64,000 bases of DNA from Bacteroides sp. (GCA_015060765.1 SUXW01000010.1:33757-97756), one strand, 5' to 3'; counted from the stretch's first letter, positions 7,949 through 15,325 are shown. The notes: generated by a model from the sequence alone, not told the origin. Numbers and translations: made by a program.

Positions 7949-8656
7949 TCAGTCCTCCCCGTTCAGGAAGGCTTCCGCCTTCACGATGTCTTCGGCGTGG
8001 TCCACATCCACAATCTTCTTGAACGGATACGCCTTCAGCTTCAGTCCGTCGGCCACCAGCTGGCGTTGGAAGTTCCTCATGCGTGCCATCCCCTTGTCCA
8101 TGCACCCTTGCAAGGTACGCAGGGCAGGCGGCGTCAGGCAATAGATGCCTCCCGAGATGTATTGGCATCCTTCCACCCGTTCGTCGTGGAATCCGGTGAT
8201 GTCCAGTTCCTCGTCGGTCGATATGTAGAGCGGTTTCTCGTCGTCTATATAGTCGGTCACCGCCATGCATCCGTCGGCATCCGATTGTTTGAAGTATTCA
8301 ATGAACCGTGCAAATTCCTCTTCGCGGAAGATGGTGTCGACCGTGGTGAGGCAGAACTTGTCGTCCTTCAGGTAAGGGCTCAGGGCGTGGAAGCTGTGCA
8401 TGGAGCTGGGTGTAGTCTGTATCACCAGTTCCAGGGGCACTTCCAGTTTCTGTTGCAGTTCCTTGAGATGTTTCTTGGTAAGGGGCGACTCGTTGTTGAT
8501 GATTACCACCACCCCGTCGGCCCCGTTCTGTACGAAGATCCGTATCAGTCGGTCTATCATGGCCGTACCGTTGAGTTCCACCAGCGGTTTGGGCAGCGCC
8601 ACTCCCTCTTGCGATAACCGGGATCCTTCCCCGGCCGATATGATTGCAAACTTCAT
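7949..8656 (-). CDS. Nucleotidyltransferase (sugar- or inositol-phosphate cytidylyltransferase-like)
   Basis: 235 residues, GT-A/NTP-transferase fold. The N-terminal nucleotide loop ISAGEGSRL followed by LPKPLVELNG fits GxGxRL...KP, and TVDTIF gives an acidic metal site near residue 103. C-terminal IVDVDHAEDI is the usual second metal-binding Asp of MobA/IspD-like enzymes. Its place between pdxA and a CDP-alcohol phosphotransferase suggests it makes the CDP-alcohol donor, with inositol-1-phosphate the natural candidate since ino1 is in the same cluster. The seven-base spacing to pdxA shows co-transcription. Sugar-phosphate substrates cannot be excluded. Confidence 0.82.
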   Translation of the reverse strand: MKFAIISAGEGSRLSQEGVALPKPLVELNGTAMIDRLIRIFVQNGADGVVVIINNESPLTKKHLKELQQKLEVPLELVIQTTPSSMHSFHALSPYLKDDKFCLTTVDTIFREEEFARFIEYFKQSDADGCMAVTDYIDDEKPLYISTDEELDITGFHDERVEGCQYISGGIYCLTPPALRTLQGCMDKGMARMRNFQRQLVADGLKLKAYPFKKIVDVDHAEDIVKAEAFLNGED

Positions 8657-8662
8657 GTCTCG

Positions 8663-9757
8663 TTATTCGTCAATGGTGTCCAACTTCAACTTGTCACTGT
8701 CGTCCCGCTTTTCATAGTACTGCTTGCGTAGCGGACGGGCATGAATTTCCATGTCCACCACCCGGTTGCGATACACATCAAGAGCCGTATAGATAGCCTG
8801 TCGGAACGAATCTTCCAGCGCCACACCCTGTCCGGCTATGTCGTAAGCCGTACCGTGTGCAGGCGATGTACGTACAATGGGCAGTCCTGCGGTGTAGTTC
8901 ACCCCTTCGTCCATGGCCAGAGCCTTGAACGGAGCCAGTCCCTGGTCGTGATACATGGCCAGTATGCCGTCGAAGTGTACAAACTGGCGCGACCCCATGA
9001 ATCCGTCGGCCGGATAAGGTCCGAAGCACAGCACTCCCTTTTCCTGCATTTCCTTCATGGCCGGCACTATCACTTCCGTTTCTTCGGTGCCCAGCAGACC
9101 GTTGTCGCCTGCATGCGGGTTCAGTGCGAAGACCGCGATGCGCGGACTGTCTATGTTGAAATCGCGTTTCAGCGACTGGTGGAAGATACCCAGTTTCTCC
9201 ATCACCCGTTCCTTGGTGATGGCCGGAGCAATATCCTTTACAGGCAAGTGTCCGGTAACCAGCGCCACTCTGAAATCATCCTTCAGCAGAATCATGAGCG
9301 ACTTGTTGCCATCGCCCACCCGTTCTTCGATGTATTCGGTGTGTCCCGGGAAGTGGAATCCTTCCGACTGGATGGTATGCTTGTTGATGGGAGCCGTCAC
9401 CAGTACATCGATCTGTCCATGTGCATAATCGGCCAATGCCCTTTCCAGCGCATCAAGAGCTGCTTTTCCGGCTTCCTGCGACGGTCTTCCCAGTTCCACT
9501 TTCAGTTCATCGTCCGTACAGGTCAGCACATTCAGTCGTCCGTCTTGCGCCTCTTCCGCCTGATTGATGATGCTGAAGTTGGTCGGTATATCCATGGCTT
9601 TGCGGTGATAGGCCGCCACCTTGGGCGAACCGTACACAATGGGTGTACAAAGTTCGAACATGGTAGGTACGGAAAATGCTTTCAGAATCACTTCGTATCC
9701 CACACCGTTGATGTCTCCGTGGGTGATTCCCACTCTTATCTTTCTGTTATTTTCCAT
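8663..9757 (-). CDS. pdxA: 4-hydroxythreonine-4-phosphate dehydrogenase
   Basis: 364 residues from the ATG at 9757 (ENNRKIRVGITHGDINGVG follows). PdxA oxidises 4-phosphohydroxy-threonine in pyridoxal-5'-phosphate synthesis. Metal-binding and active-site stretches of the family are present: TAPINKHTI, FPGHTEYI, NPHAGDNG, MYHDQGLAPFK and RTSPAHGTAYDIAG. It is the first gene of the head-group operon and is preceded by a -7 box at 9784-9791. Vitamin B6 and lipid genes sharing a transcript is probably just operon layout. Confidence 0.96.
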   Translation of the reverse strand: MENNRKIRVGITHGDINGVGYEVILKAFSVPTMFELCTPIVYGSPKVAAYHRKAMDIPTNFSIINQAEEAQDGRLNVLTCTDDELKVELGRPSQEAGKAALDALERALADYAHGQIDVLVTAPINKHTIQSEGFHFPGHTEYIEERVGDGNKSLMILLKDDFRVALVTGHLPVKDIAPAITKERVMEKLGIFHQSLKRDFNIDSPRIAVFALNPHAGDNGLLGTEETEVIVPAMKEMQEKGVLCFGPYPADGFMGSRQFVHFDGILAMYHDQGLAPFKALAMDEGVNYTAGLPIVRTSPAHGTAYDIAGQGVALEDSFRQAIYTALDVYRNRVVDMEIHARPLRKQYYEKRDDSDKLKLDTIDE

Positions 9758-9783
9758 TTTTTCGACATTTACAATACAGTCCA

Positions 9784-9791
9784 CAAAAATA
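9784..9791 (-). promoter_or_regulatory. Bacteroides -7 box (TATTTTTG) for the pdxA-lipid operon
   Basis: Minus-strand match to TAnnTTTG, 27 bases before the pdxA start. No good -33 box. It is the only clear promoter upstream of the seven closely packed genes down to 3235. Confidence 0.5.
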
Positions 9792-9828
9792 AGGAGATTA
9801 TTCGGAATATCCTACTTATTCGGGCATT

Positions 9829-9874
9829 AAAAAATGCCGTGCCATCCCGAAGTCCATGTTCGGAACAGCACGGC
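9829..9874 (-). terminator. Intrinsic terminator of the HU-smalltalk operon
   Basis: Nested stem gccgtgc/gcacggc with an inner ccgaa/ttcgg pair, followed on the minus strand by a run of six U. It lies directly after the smalltalk stop codon at 9881. Confidence 0.85.
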
Positions 9875-9880
9875 TGTCTG

Positions 9881-9991
9881 TTATACCCCTATGCAACTCG
9901 AAAGACCGAAGGTGGTTGCTATGGCGGTGAGGACGGTAATTACCACGTGGAGCAGCTTGCTCCAAATCTGTTTGTTGTTTTCTTTACTCAT
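9881..9991 (-). CDS. Smalltalk-type small membrane peptide
   Basis: 36 residues: a charged start (MSKENNKQIW), one hydrophobic segment (VVITVLTAIATTFGL) and a short tail with SSCIGV. This is the layout of the Bacteroides 'smalltalk' family: a tiny membrane peptide with a cysteine at the end, usually encoded next to an HU-like gene as here. Function unknown. It is 112 bases downstream of the HU-like gene on the same strand and ends at a strong terminator, so both should share one transcript. Short length, but composition and context support it as a real gene. Confidence 0.75.
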   Translation of the reverse strand: MSKENNKQIWSKLLHVVITVLTAIATTFGLSSCIGV

Positions 9992-10103
9992 AAATTGGAT
10001 GGTTTTAAGGAGTTAATGATTTCAGGAAAAGACCGGCTACCGTTCCGTAATCCCTGTGATGGATAGCAGGCAGCCGGTTTATGTCACTTTGTCTGTTCAG
10101 GGA

Positions 10104-10568
10104 TTACGCCGCTGCATCATCGGCTTCCCCCTCCTCGGCGGGAGTTTCCTCACCGCCCGAGTATTTGGAGAGTTCCTGCAAGGTGCAGCTGTTGCGCAGT
10201 TCCGTGTTGCTCCACATCTTGGTGTTTCGCACGTTCAGTCGCACGCCCTTCAGGTGCGATGCCACCTTCCAGTCTTCGGCAGCGACGGCTCCCTTCGTCT
10301 TCAGGTTGATCGAGAAGAGTCCCAGATCACCCAGACGCACGTTCTTGCCGTCCAGCACCAGTTCCTTCACGCAATCCAGCATATCGGTGAGCACTCCGTG
10401 AATCACCCCTCGCGAGTAGGGCGAGTTGTGCTCACTCATGTGAGTCACCAGTCCGTCGAAGTCCACCGTGCGGTCCTGCACGGCTCTTGCATACCACAAG
10501 GGTTCGCTGTTGGGGTTGTTGTTGTCTTTCTTCTGATACTTCTTGTACTTCAAAATTCCATTTGCCAT
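10104..10568 (-). CDS. HU/IHF-like DNA-binding protein
   Basis: 154 residues, longer than classic HU (about 90). It starts with a short N-terminal strand segment (ILKYKKYQKKDN), then an HU core with FDGLVTHMSEHNSPYSRGVIHGVLTDML and the LGDLGLFSINL turn typical of the Bacteroides HU-like branch. The last 30 residues are acidic and alanine-rich (GGEETPAEEGEADDAAA). Probably a nucleoid-associated or regulatory DNA-bending protein. It is followed by the smalltalk peptide; a DUF4248-type gene is divergent. Promoter -7 box at 10672-10679; the leader carries a 13-bp perfect hairpin. Confidence 0.88.
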   Translation of the reverse strand: MANGILKYKKYQKKDNNNPNSEPLWYARAVQDRTVDFDGLVTHMSEHNSPYSRGVIHGVLTDMLDCVKELVLDGKNVRLGDLGLFSINLKTKGAVAAEDWKVASHLKGVRLNVRNTKMWSNTELRNSCTLQELSKYSGGEETPAEEGEADDAAA

Positions 10569-10618
10569 AATCTTTGGTTTTTAAGGGTGAATAATTAACA
10601 TGCCGTTTTCCGCTTCGT

Positions 10619-10653
10619 AAAGTGCCACTTTCCGGCCGCTAAAGTGGCACTTT
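10619..10653 (-). promoter_or_regulatory. Perfect hairpin in the HU-like mRNA leader
   Basis: Two 13-base arms (aaagtgccacttt and aaagtggcacttt) separated by nine bases, between the -7 box at 10672 and the HU-like start at 10568. There is no U-run directly after it, so it looks like an RNA structure or an operator rather than a terminator. Confidence 0.6.
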
Positions 10654-10671
10654 GTCCGCCGGAACACAATA

Positions 10672-10679
10672 CAAAGATA
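10672..10679 (-). promoter_or_regulatory. Bacteroides -7 box (TATCTTTG) for the HU-like gene
   Basis: Minus-strand match to TAnnTTTG, giving a leader of about 100 bases before 10568. The 10-bp repeat array lies just upstream, where -33 contacts would be. Confidence 0.6.
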
Positions 10680-10700
10680 CACCCTCCCCACCGCGTTATG

Positions 10701-10760
10701 TCCGTATTTGTCCGTATATGTCCGCATTTGTCTGTATTTGTCCGTATTTGTCCGTATTTC
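10701..10760. repeat. Six tandem 10-bp units (tccgtatttg)
   Basis: Six consecutive 10-base units; three are tccgtatttg or differ only in the last base, the others differ by one base. The array sits exactly between two divergent promoters (minus -7 at 10672, plus -33 at 10762). A 10-bp period puts every unit on the same face of the helix, which suits cooperative protein binding or DNA curvature. Confidence 0.9.
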
Positions 10761-10761
10761 A

Positions 10762-10793
10762 TTTGTTTTCGCGGTAAAATATGCTTATATTTG
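10762..10793 (+). promoter_or_regulatory. Promoter for the DUF4248-type gene
   Basis: TTTG at 10762-10765 and TATATTTG at 10786-10793, 20 bases apart: a full match to the Bacteroides -33/-7 consensus. Start codon at 10814. Confidence 0.75.
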
Positions 10794-10813
10794 TATATCA
10801 AAAAACTTTCAAC

Positions 10814-11038
10814 ATGGAGAACGTATTATTTTTTATCAAGACGTATTTGAAACGTGATTTAGCACTGCTCTATTTCCCGGGCAGCACCCCGGAGACTGCC
10901 ACAAAGAATCTCAACAGATGGATACAGAAGTGCGCCCCACTCCGGAACGAGTTGGAACAACTGAATTACAGTCCGCGCCGCCATTCGCTACTGAAGCACG
11001 AGGTAGCTGCCATCGTGAAACATTTGGGGGAGCCTTGA
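10814..11038 (+). CDS. DUF4248-type small protein
   Basis: 74 residues from the ATG at 10814. It has the pattern of DUF4248 proteins: an ELALLY-like block (DLALLYFPGSTPETATKNL), a tryptophan-centred RWIQKC block and a C-terminal HEVAAIVKHLGEP. These proteins are common in Bacteroides beside HU-like and smalltalk genes, and the C-terminal region looks like a small helical DNA-binding fold. Here it is divergent from the HU-like gene with a well-formed promoter. Function unknown; regulation of the neighbouring HU gene is a guess from position only. Confidence 0.7.
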   Translation: MENVLFFIKTYLKRDLALLYFPGSTPETATKNLNRWIQKCAPLRNELEQLNYSPRRHSLLKHEVAAIVKHLGEP

Positions 11039-11071
11039 GCTCCTCTTTTCGCTGCGCCCGCCGTCTTACAA

Positions 11072-11240
11072 TCTTACAATCTTACAATTACAATTAGTCG
11101 AAAGAGGCTGCAAAAAACACTTACAGAAAATTTATATATTATTATATATATATATAATAATATATAGAAATATCTTTACAAATTTCTGTATTCCCAAGTA
11201 AAAAACGACTTTACCCTTTTGTAATTGTAAGATTGTAAGA
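11072..11240. repeat. 22-bp inverted repeat enclosing an AT-rich palindrome
   Basis: Arms 11072-11093 (tcttacaatcttacaattac, then aa) and 11219-11240 are perfect reverse complements. A further imperfect copy of cttacaat precedes the left arm. Between them is a self-complementary run of alternating t and a (about 34 bases near 11135-11168) able to form a cruciform. Confidence 0.85.
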
Positions 11241-11325
11241 ATCGTAAGAACTTGTCCCTTCCTATCGATGTTTACCTGTTTATCCGATTATTGTTAACAA
11301 ACAATAAACCTCTCGATTAATTTTG

Positions 11326-11346
11326 GGAGGCAGCTTTTTTTATGCC
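11326..11346. repeat. Half copy of island terminator repeat (1 of 6)
   Basis: Only the right arm ggaggcagcttttttt plus the tail atgcc is present; the left arm found in full copies has been replaced. It lies upstream of the first peptide/surface-protein module. Confidence 0.75.
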
Positions 11347-11420
11347 AAGCTTTTAGTTAAAGTTTGTAATCTGTTCCCAAAAAATAATGGCAAAACAATT
11401 GGTTTTACACGATTTTAGTT

Positions 11421-11428
11421 TATTTTTG
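11421..11428 (+). promoter_or_regulatory. Bacteroides -7 box (TATTTTTG), first peptide module
   Basis: TAnnTTTG match 32 bases before the peptide start at 11460. The same box and flanks recur at 17129-17136, so the promoter is duplicated with the module. Confidence 0.6.
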
Positions 11429-11459
11429 TTGCCGTAAGTAATGAATAAATAAAATCTAT

Positions 11460-11597
11460 ATGAAAACCAACGAAAAGTACGGAGCTTACGAAGCCCCGAA
11501 AGTAGAAGTGATTGAAGTGGAAGTGGAACGCGGATTCCAAGTGAGTGGTGGCGAGCCCCAAAGTTATGGCTACGGAGGTAGTCTGACCGGTAATTAA
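11460..11597 (+). CDS. Small peptide, conserved N-terminus and variable Gly/Tyr-rich C-terminus (copy A)
   Basis: 45 residues. Residues 1-29 (MKTNEKYGAYEAPKVEVI...GFQVS) are nearly identical to the second peptide at 17168, with one change (Arg for Lys at 24). The last 16 residues (GGEPQSYGYGGSLTGN) are wholly different between the two. There is no signal peptide and no membrane segment. It ends 17 bases before the surface lipoprotein gene with a ribosome site in between, so it is translated from the same mRNA. The Y-x-x-P-x-x-E-V-I pattern recalls short uncharacterised Bacteroides proteins found before fimbrillin-like genes. No maturation enzyme is seen nearby. Function unknown. Confidence 0.72.
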   Translation: MKTNEKYGAYEAPKVEVIEVEVERGFQVSGGEPQSYGYGGSLTGN

Positions 11598-11614
11598 TGA
11601 TAGGAGGGACGACG

Positions 11615-13413
11615 ATGAAGAAACTATTAGTCACAACATGGATGGCGGCACTGACAGCACTTGTCGGTTGCCAGCAGAACGACGAGCTCCTTACCAACCC
11701 CGAAGCCCCACCACCGGAGGCAAGCAGATTACCGTATCTGCCCACATTCAAAACGGTGGAGGCTCGCGTGTGGCGCTGACCGAAACCCAGGACGTGAACC
11801 AAAACCCAACCGTCAAGGTGGAATGGCGGAAGGATGCCAACAACCCCGAAACATTCACCCTTTACCAAATGGATGTGCCGGCAACAGCTTCGGACGAGAC
11901 TTCGAACGACGGCGGTGCTGCGGGCGGTGATGCCGGTTCGGGAGACGGAGGCGCCTCGGTAGCAGTCCCCATCACCTTCACCCAAGTGAACGGCACCAAT
12001 CAGTTTACGGGCGAGGTGGACGAGAACTACAACGGCACTTACGAAGCCGTATATGGCGAAGGCAATCTCGCCTTGCAAAACGGTACGCTGAACCAGGAAG
12101 ATTGTGTATATATGGTGGCCGAGAATATCACCGACCTTACCCAACCCATTACGTTTGAACACCAAACAGCTATCCTGAAGGTTGCTTTCAAGGTGGGTAA
12201 TGCAGCACTCAAAATCAGCGACATCTCTGACGTTGTGATGCGAAATGTCACCCCATTCCTTGGTGAGAGATCTTCAACCATCACCATTATACCTGCTGCA
12301 CAAGCCTCGGGCAATGATGTTTACATCTTCCTGCCGGCAAGTAGTGGCTATTCGGCCGGACATTCCTTTACCTTTGGAGTGACTACAACCGATAATAACT
12401 ATTACGAGGCTACACTCACCATCCCTGCCGAAATGAGTGTTGTGAAAGGCAAACTCTACACGGCCGACATGGCATTGACAACAGCCATTCCTTACGTTAC
12501 GTTCAGTGCATTGGAAGAGCAGACAATGCTGATTCATAAACCGGAATCATTATCGGTAGAAATTTTTTGTTCCGTCAATGGAGGTGCTTGGGAGGATGTT
12601 TGGGTAAAGGATTACTCCATCACTTTTGGCGGTGCACATGGCGACTTACGCTTGCGTGCAACGAGTGAAGATAAAGTAGGTACATCTGGTGGATTTGATC
12701 AAAATTCTTGTCGCATTTTGTTTACTGAGCCCAATGTACCTGTTGCTTGTTCGGGCGATATCCGTACCTTGGTGGATTCGGTGAACTACGCTACAGTAAA
12801 TACTGAAAAGGCAAGGTTCTGTTATTTGTTCAATGGTTGTACCCAATTGACCTCGGCTCCTAAACTACCTGCTATTAACTTGGCATGGAATTGCTATAAA
12901 AGTATGTTCAGTGGTTGTTCTTCACTGACCACAGCCCCCGTACTCCCTGCCACTACCTTAGCGCAGGGTTGCTATAATGGAATGTTTAATCATTGCATAT
13001 CATTAGAGACTGCCCCTGAACTCCCTGCCACTATCTTGAAGCAGAGTTGTTATCAGCAGATGTTTTATGGTTGTACCCAATTAACCACAGCCCCCGTACT
13101 CCCTGCCACTACCTTGGTAGATTATTGCTATATAAATATGTTTAATGGGTGTACCAAACTGAACAACATCACCATGCTGGCAACCAATATCAGTGCATAT
13201 GAATGCTTGGATAATTGGGTAGAAGGTGTAGCCGAAGAAGGTACTTTTACCAAAGCCGCATCAATGGATATAAAAGAAGATGATTCAGAAGATGATTCAG
13301 GAGATGATTATATGCCCGTCTTTCTTTCAAGCCGTTCGGGTAATCCAAGTATTCCTTGGGGTGCAAGCGGCATCCCCACAGGATGGACAGTACAAAATTA
13401 CATCGCCCCATAA
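11615..13413 (+). pseudogene. Fimbrillin-like surface lipoprotein with leucine-rich repeats, frameshifted near the N-terminus
   Basis: The start at 11615 encodes a lipoprotein signal (MKKLLVTTWMAALTALVGC, then QQND), but that frame stops at 11779. The rest of the protein is in the next frame from about 11710 to 13413. The shift falls at a run of four C (11706-11709); one more C would restore ...NPEAPTTGGKQITVSAH. Downstream come a fimbrillin-like beta domain (residues about 30-280) and about five repeats of 24 residues with the pattern CYxxMFxGCxxLTTAPxLPATTL, then a tail ending IPTGWTVQNYIAP. Predicted to be surface-attached if repaired. Could be a true null allele, phase variation or a sequencing error. 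Confidence 0.8.
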
Positions 13414-13440
13414 CCCTAAAGAATCATACAAATCCCTAAA

Positions 13441-13474
13441 AGCTGCTTCCCCACGGAGGCAGCTTTTTTATGCC
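13441..13474 (+). terminator. Full copy of island terminator repeat (2 of 6), ends module A
   Basis: agctgcttcc, a short loop, then ggaggcagct and six T: an intrinsic terminator 28 bases after the surface-protein stop. It continues into a REP-like stretch (ctcgtgatccttccctacg) that also follows copy 4. Confidence 0.85.
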
Positions 13475-13478
13475 CGCC

Positions 13479-13525
13479 CTCGTGATCCTTCCCTACGCTT
13501 CGCTCAGGATGACAAAAGGAAGAAT
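13479..13525. repeat. REP-like palindromic sequence
   Basis: ctcgtgatccttccctacgc ... ctcaggatgac can fold through atcct/aggat. A related copy begins at 16067 (ctcgtgat ... ccttccctacg). This type of intergenic palindrome looks like a dispersed repeat of the genome. Confidence 0.55.
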
Positions 13526-13564
13526 AGACAATACAGGGGAAGGATGGCTGTTTAAATTCAGAAT

Positions 13565-14986
13565 TTAGAATAATGCATCCATATCTATTTGGGCGATGAT
13601 TTGGTCGCTATACATACCATTCCTCATACCGAAAGTGGTAATCATTGTAGGAATAATGCTGCTTCGCGTTCCGGTGACTTCCTTAAATGCTCTGATACGA
13701 TTTTGTATTTTGAGAAACTCCTCTTTATCAAGGCTATATAAGTCCTCGCTATACTTAACCTCACAAAGGTTTATTGTATTATCGGCACGGTCTATGACAA
13801 TATCGATTTGAGCTCCATTCTCAACCTGATTAGTCTTCCAAGTATAGAACTCGGTAGATACGCTTGAAATACCCAATGCTGATTTAATTTGCGGCATATG
13901 AGCCTTGCAGATACGTTCGAAAGCCAAGCCATACCATGCGGTAATTTCCGGGGTATTTACATTGCGAGTCCAGAAATGCTCCTCTACGATATTCTTGGCG
14001 GCAAAAGTATTATAGAAAATAGTATAGAAATCCACCAGCTGATAGATAGCCGAGTTTGTCTTTATCCTTTTCTCGCAAACATTATACTTGCGCAAGAAGT
14101 CACAATACACAAGGTCGGTAAGCATATCGCCCAGCCTACCATTGTTTGATGTATCCAACTTGTCGCTCATCTCCTCTCGCGTAAGTCCCTTAGGATGTTT
14201 GGCAAGCAGTGAGATAATTTCAAGGTAAGGCTGTGGATTCTTGAAAAGCGACGAGAACAATCTGCGATACTCCTTTTTCAATTCCGCATTTCCACTGAAA
14301 AAGAGTCTGTCCAATCCCGTAGCAGGACTATCGGTTTTCTCAAATAGGCTCATATAGTACGGAACACCACCAATCGCCATATATGCTTGTACCACACTCA
14401 GGCGATTCCAAACAAATCCATTGTTGGCAAAAAACTCCTCCGCCTCGCCCAAAGTAAACGGATGGAGATGCATTTCGTGAGTAATACGGTCGTGCAGACC
14501 TCCATGATTGTCAATGACATTACGCACCATCCACGAGGTAGCCGAACCGCAGACAATCAACATCATCTCCGACTGCCAATTTGCCCAGTTGTTCCAAAAG
14601 TGTCCGAGAGCATTGACAAATCCCGCTTTGGGTGTATCAAGACAAGGTAACTCATCAATGAAGATTATACATCGTTTTCCTTTCTCTATTTTCGACTCCA
14701 GCAACTGCCGAAGCGCAAAGAATGCATCAATCCAATTCTGATTCTTCTTACCCTTATAGCCATAGGTCTTTAAGGCTGCATGAAAGGCTGTCATCTGTTC
14801 GGATTTGCTACCCTCCATTACACCCGTCATATCGAAAGCAAACTGATTCTTGAAGTGCTGACGAATAAGGTAGGTTTTGCCTACTCGTCTTCTTCCATAA
14901 ACTGCAATAAATTCAGCCTTACCAGAATGGTAATATTGGTCAATCTGCGCCAACTCCTTTTTTCTGCCTACAATAATCTGTCCCAT
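13565..14986 (-). CDS. AAA ATPase with C-terminal DUF234 nuclease-like domain
   Basis: 473 residues. N-terminal ATPase_2-type P-loop: VYGRRRVGKTYLIRQ (about 29-43), Walker B CIIFIDELP (about 108-116). A winged-helix region follows (KGLTREEMSDKLDTSNNGRLG), then DUF234 with IDIVIDRADNTINLCEVKYS, which looks like the D...ExK core of restriction-endonuclease-like folds. Such proteins are common lone accessory genes of Bacteroides; their function is not known. It stands alone, opposite to its neighbours, between two full terminator repeats, and has an inverted repeat next to its promoter that could be an autoregulatory operator. Confidence 0.9.
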   Translation of the reverse strand: MGQIIVGRKKELAQIDQYYHSGKAEFIAVYGRRRVGKTYLIRQHFKNQFAFDMTGVMEGSKSEQMTAFHAALKTYGYKGKKNQNWIDAFFALRQLLESKIEKGKRCIIFIDELPCLDTPKAGFVNALGHFWNNWANWQSEMMLIVCGSATSWMVRNVIDNHGGLHDRITHEMHLHPFTLGEAEEFFANNGFVWNRLSVVQAYMAIGGVPYYMSLFEKTDSPATGLDRLFFSGNAELKKEYRRLFSSLFKNPQPYLEIISLLAKHPKGLTREEMSDKLDTSNNGRLGDMLTDLVYCDFLRKYNVCEKRIKTNSAIYQLVDFYTIFYNTFAAKNIVEEHFWTRNVNTPEITAWYGLAFERICKAHMPQIKSALGISSVSTEFYTWKTNQVENGAQIDIVIDRADNTINLCEVKYSEDLYSLDKEEFLKIQNRIRAFKEVTGTRSSIIPTMITTFGMRNGMYSDQIIAQIDMDALF

Positions 14987-15011
14987 ACTATATGTGTATT
15001 TCTTCCAATCG

Positions 15012-15019
15012 CAAATTTA
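15012..15019 (-). promoter_or_regulatory. Bacteroides -7 box (TAAATTTG) for the DUF234 ATPase
   Basis: Minus-strand TAnnTTTG match 26 bases before the start codon at 14986. Confidence 0.55.
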
Positions 15020-15044
15020 GGGATATTTCCTCAAAAAAAGTGCA

Positions 15045-15091
15045 GATAATGTGCGAAAGTTTGAAAAATAGTGCAACTTTCGCACATTATC
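15045..15091. promoter_or_regulatory. 17-bp perfect inverted repeat upstream of the ATPase promoter
   Basis: gataatgtgcgaaagtt (15045-15061) and its exact reverse complement (15075-15091), 13 bases apart. The near arm lies about where the -33 box of the ATPase promoter would be, so a bound dimer could block transcription. No U-run follows, so it is not a standard terminator. Confidence 0.65.
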
Positions 15092-15161
15092 AGCCGCTTT
15101 TTAGGTTTCAAGGCCCCAATTCTTACCTGTATTTTGCAATGGCAACGTTATATCACATCAA

Positions 15162-15199
15162 ACTGCTTCCCACGGAGGCAGCTTTTTTTATGCCAAGCT
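15162..15199. repeat. Full copy of island terminator repeat (3 of 6)
   Basis: actgcttcccacggaggcag with seven T and the tail atgccaagct. The tail atgccaagc is shared with copy 1 and not with the others. It lies before the HigBA pair on the plus strand with no gene ending there, so it marks a module edge more than the end of a transcript. Confidence 0.8.
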
Positions 15200-15296
15200 A
15201 CGATATACAGCTGTCATTATTCGTTTCACATACACCAACAATAGTGAAAGTTGTAGAAAATATTATCAAATATGCGAATTATTCAAATTATTATCT

Positions 15297-15304
15297 TACT
15301 TTTG
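15297..15304 (+). promoter_or_regulatory. Bacteroides -7 box (TACTTTTG) for higBA
   Basis: TAnnTTTG match 22 bases before the toxin start at 15326. The AT-rich sequence just upstream has several short attatc/gaattatt repeats that could be antitoxin sites. Confidence 0.55.
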
Positions 15305-15325
15305 TGGTGTTAATTGTGTTTTACA

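Larger units (their letters stand above)
11039..11459. other. 421-base intergenic region with structured DNA, no gene seen
   Basis: Holds a 22-bp inverted repeat (11072-11093 and 11219-11240) around an AT palindrome, a half copy of the island's terminator repeat (11326-11346) and the promoter of the first peptide gene. From about 11350 on it is clearly similar to the region before the second peptide (from about 17050). No reading frame in it looks coding. Confidence 0.7.

Noticed and set aside
7947..8270. N-terminal extension of the ATP-grasp-like protein
   Set aside because: These 108 codons overlap the nucleotidyltransferase, are Arg/Gly-rich and unlike a folded domain. The ATG at 7946 follows the upstream stop at operon spacing.
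10701..10760. Short tandem repeats as a CRISPR or plasmid iteron origin
   Set aside because: Ten-base units without spacers; no replication gene or cas gene nearby. Position between two promoters explains them better.
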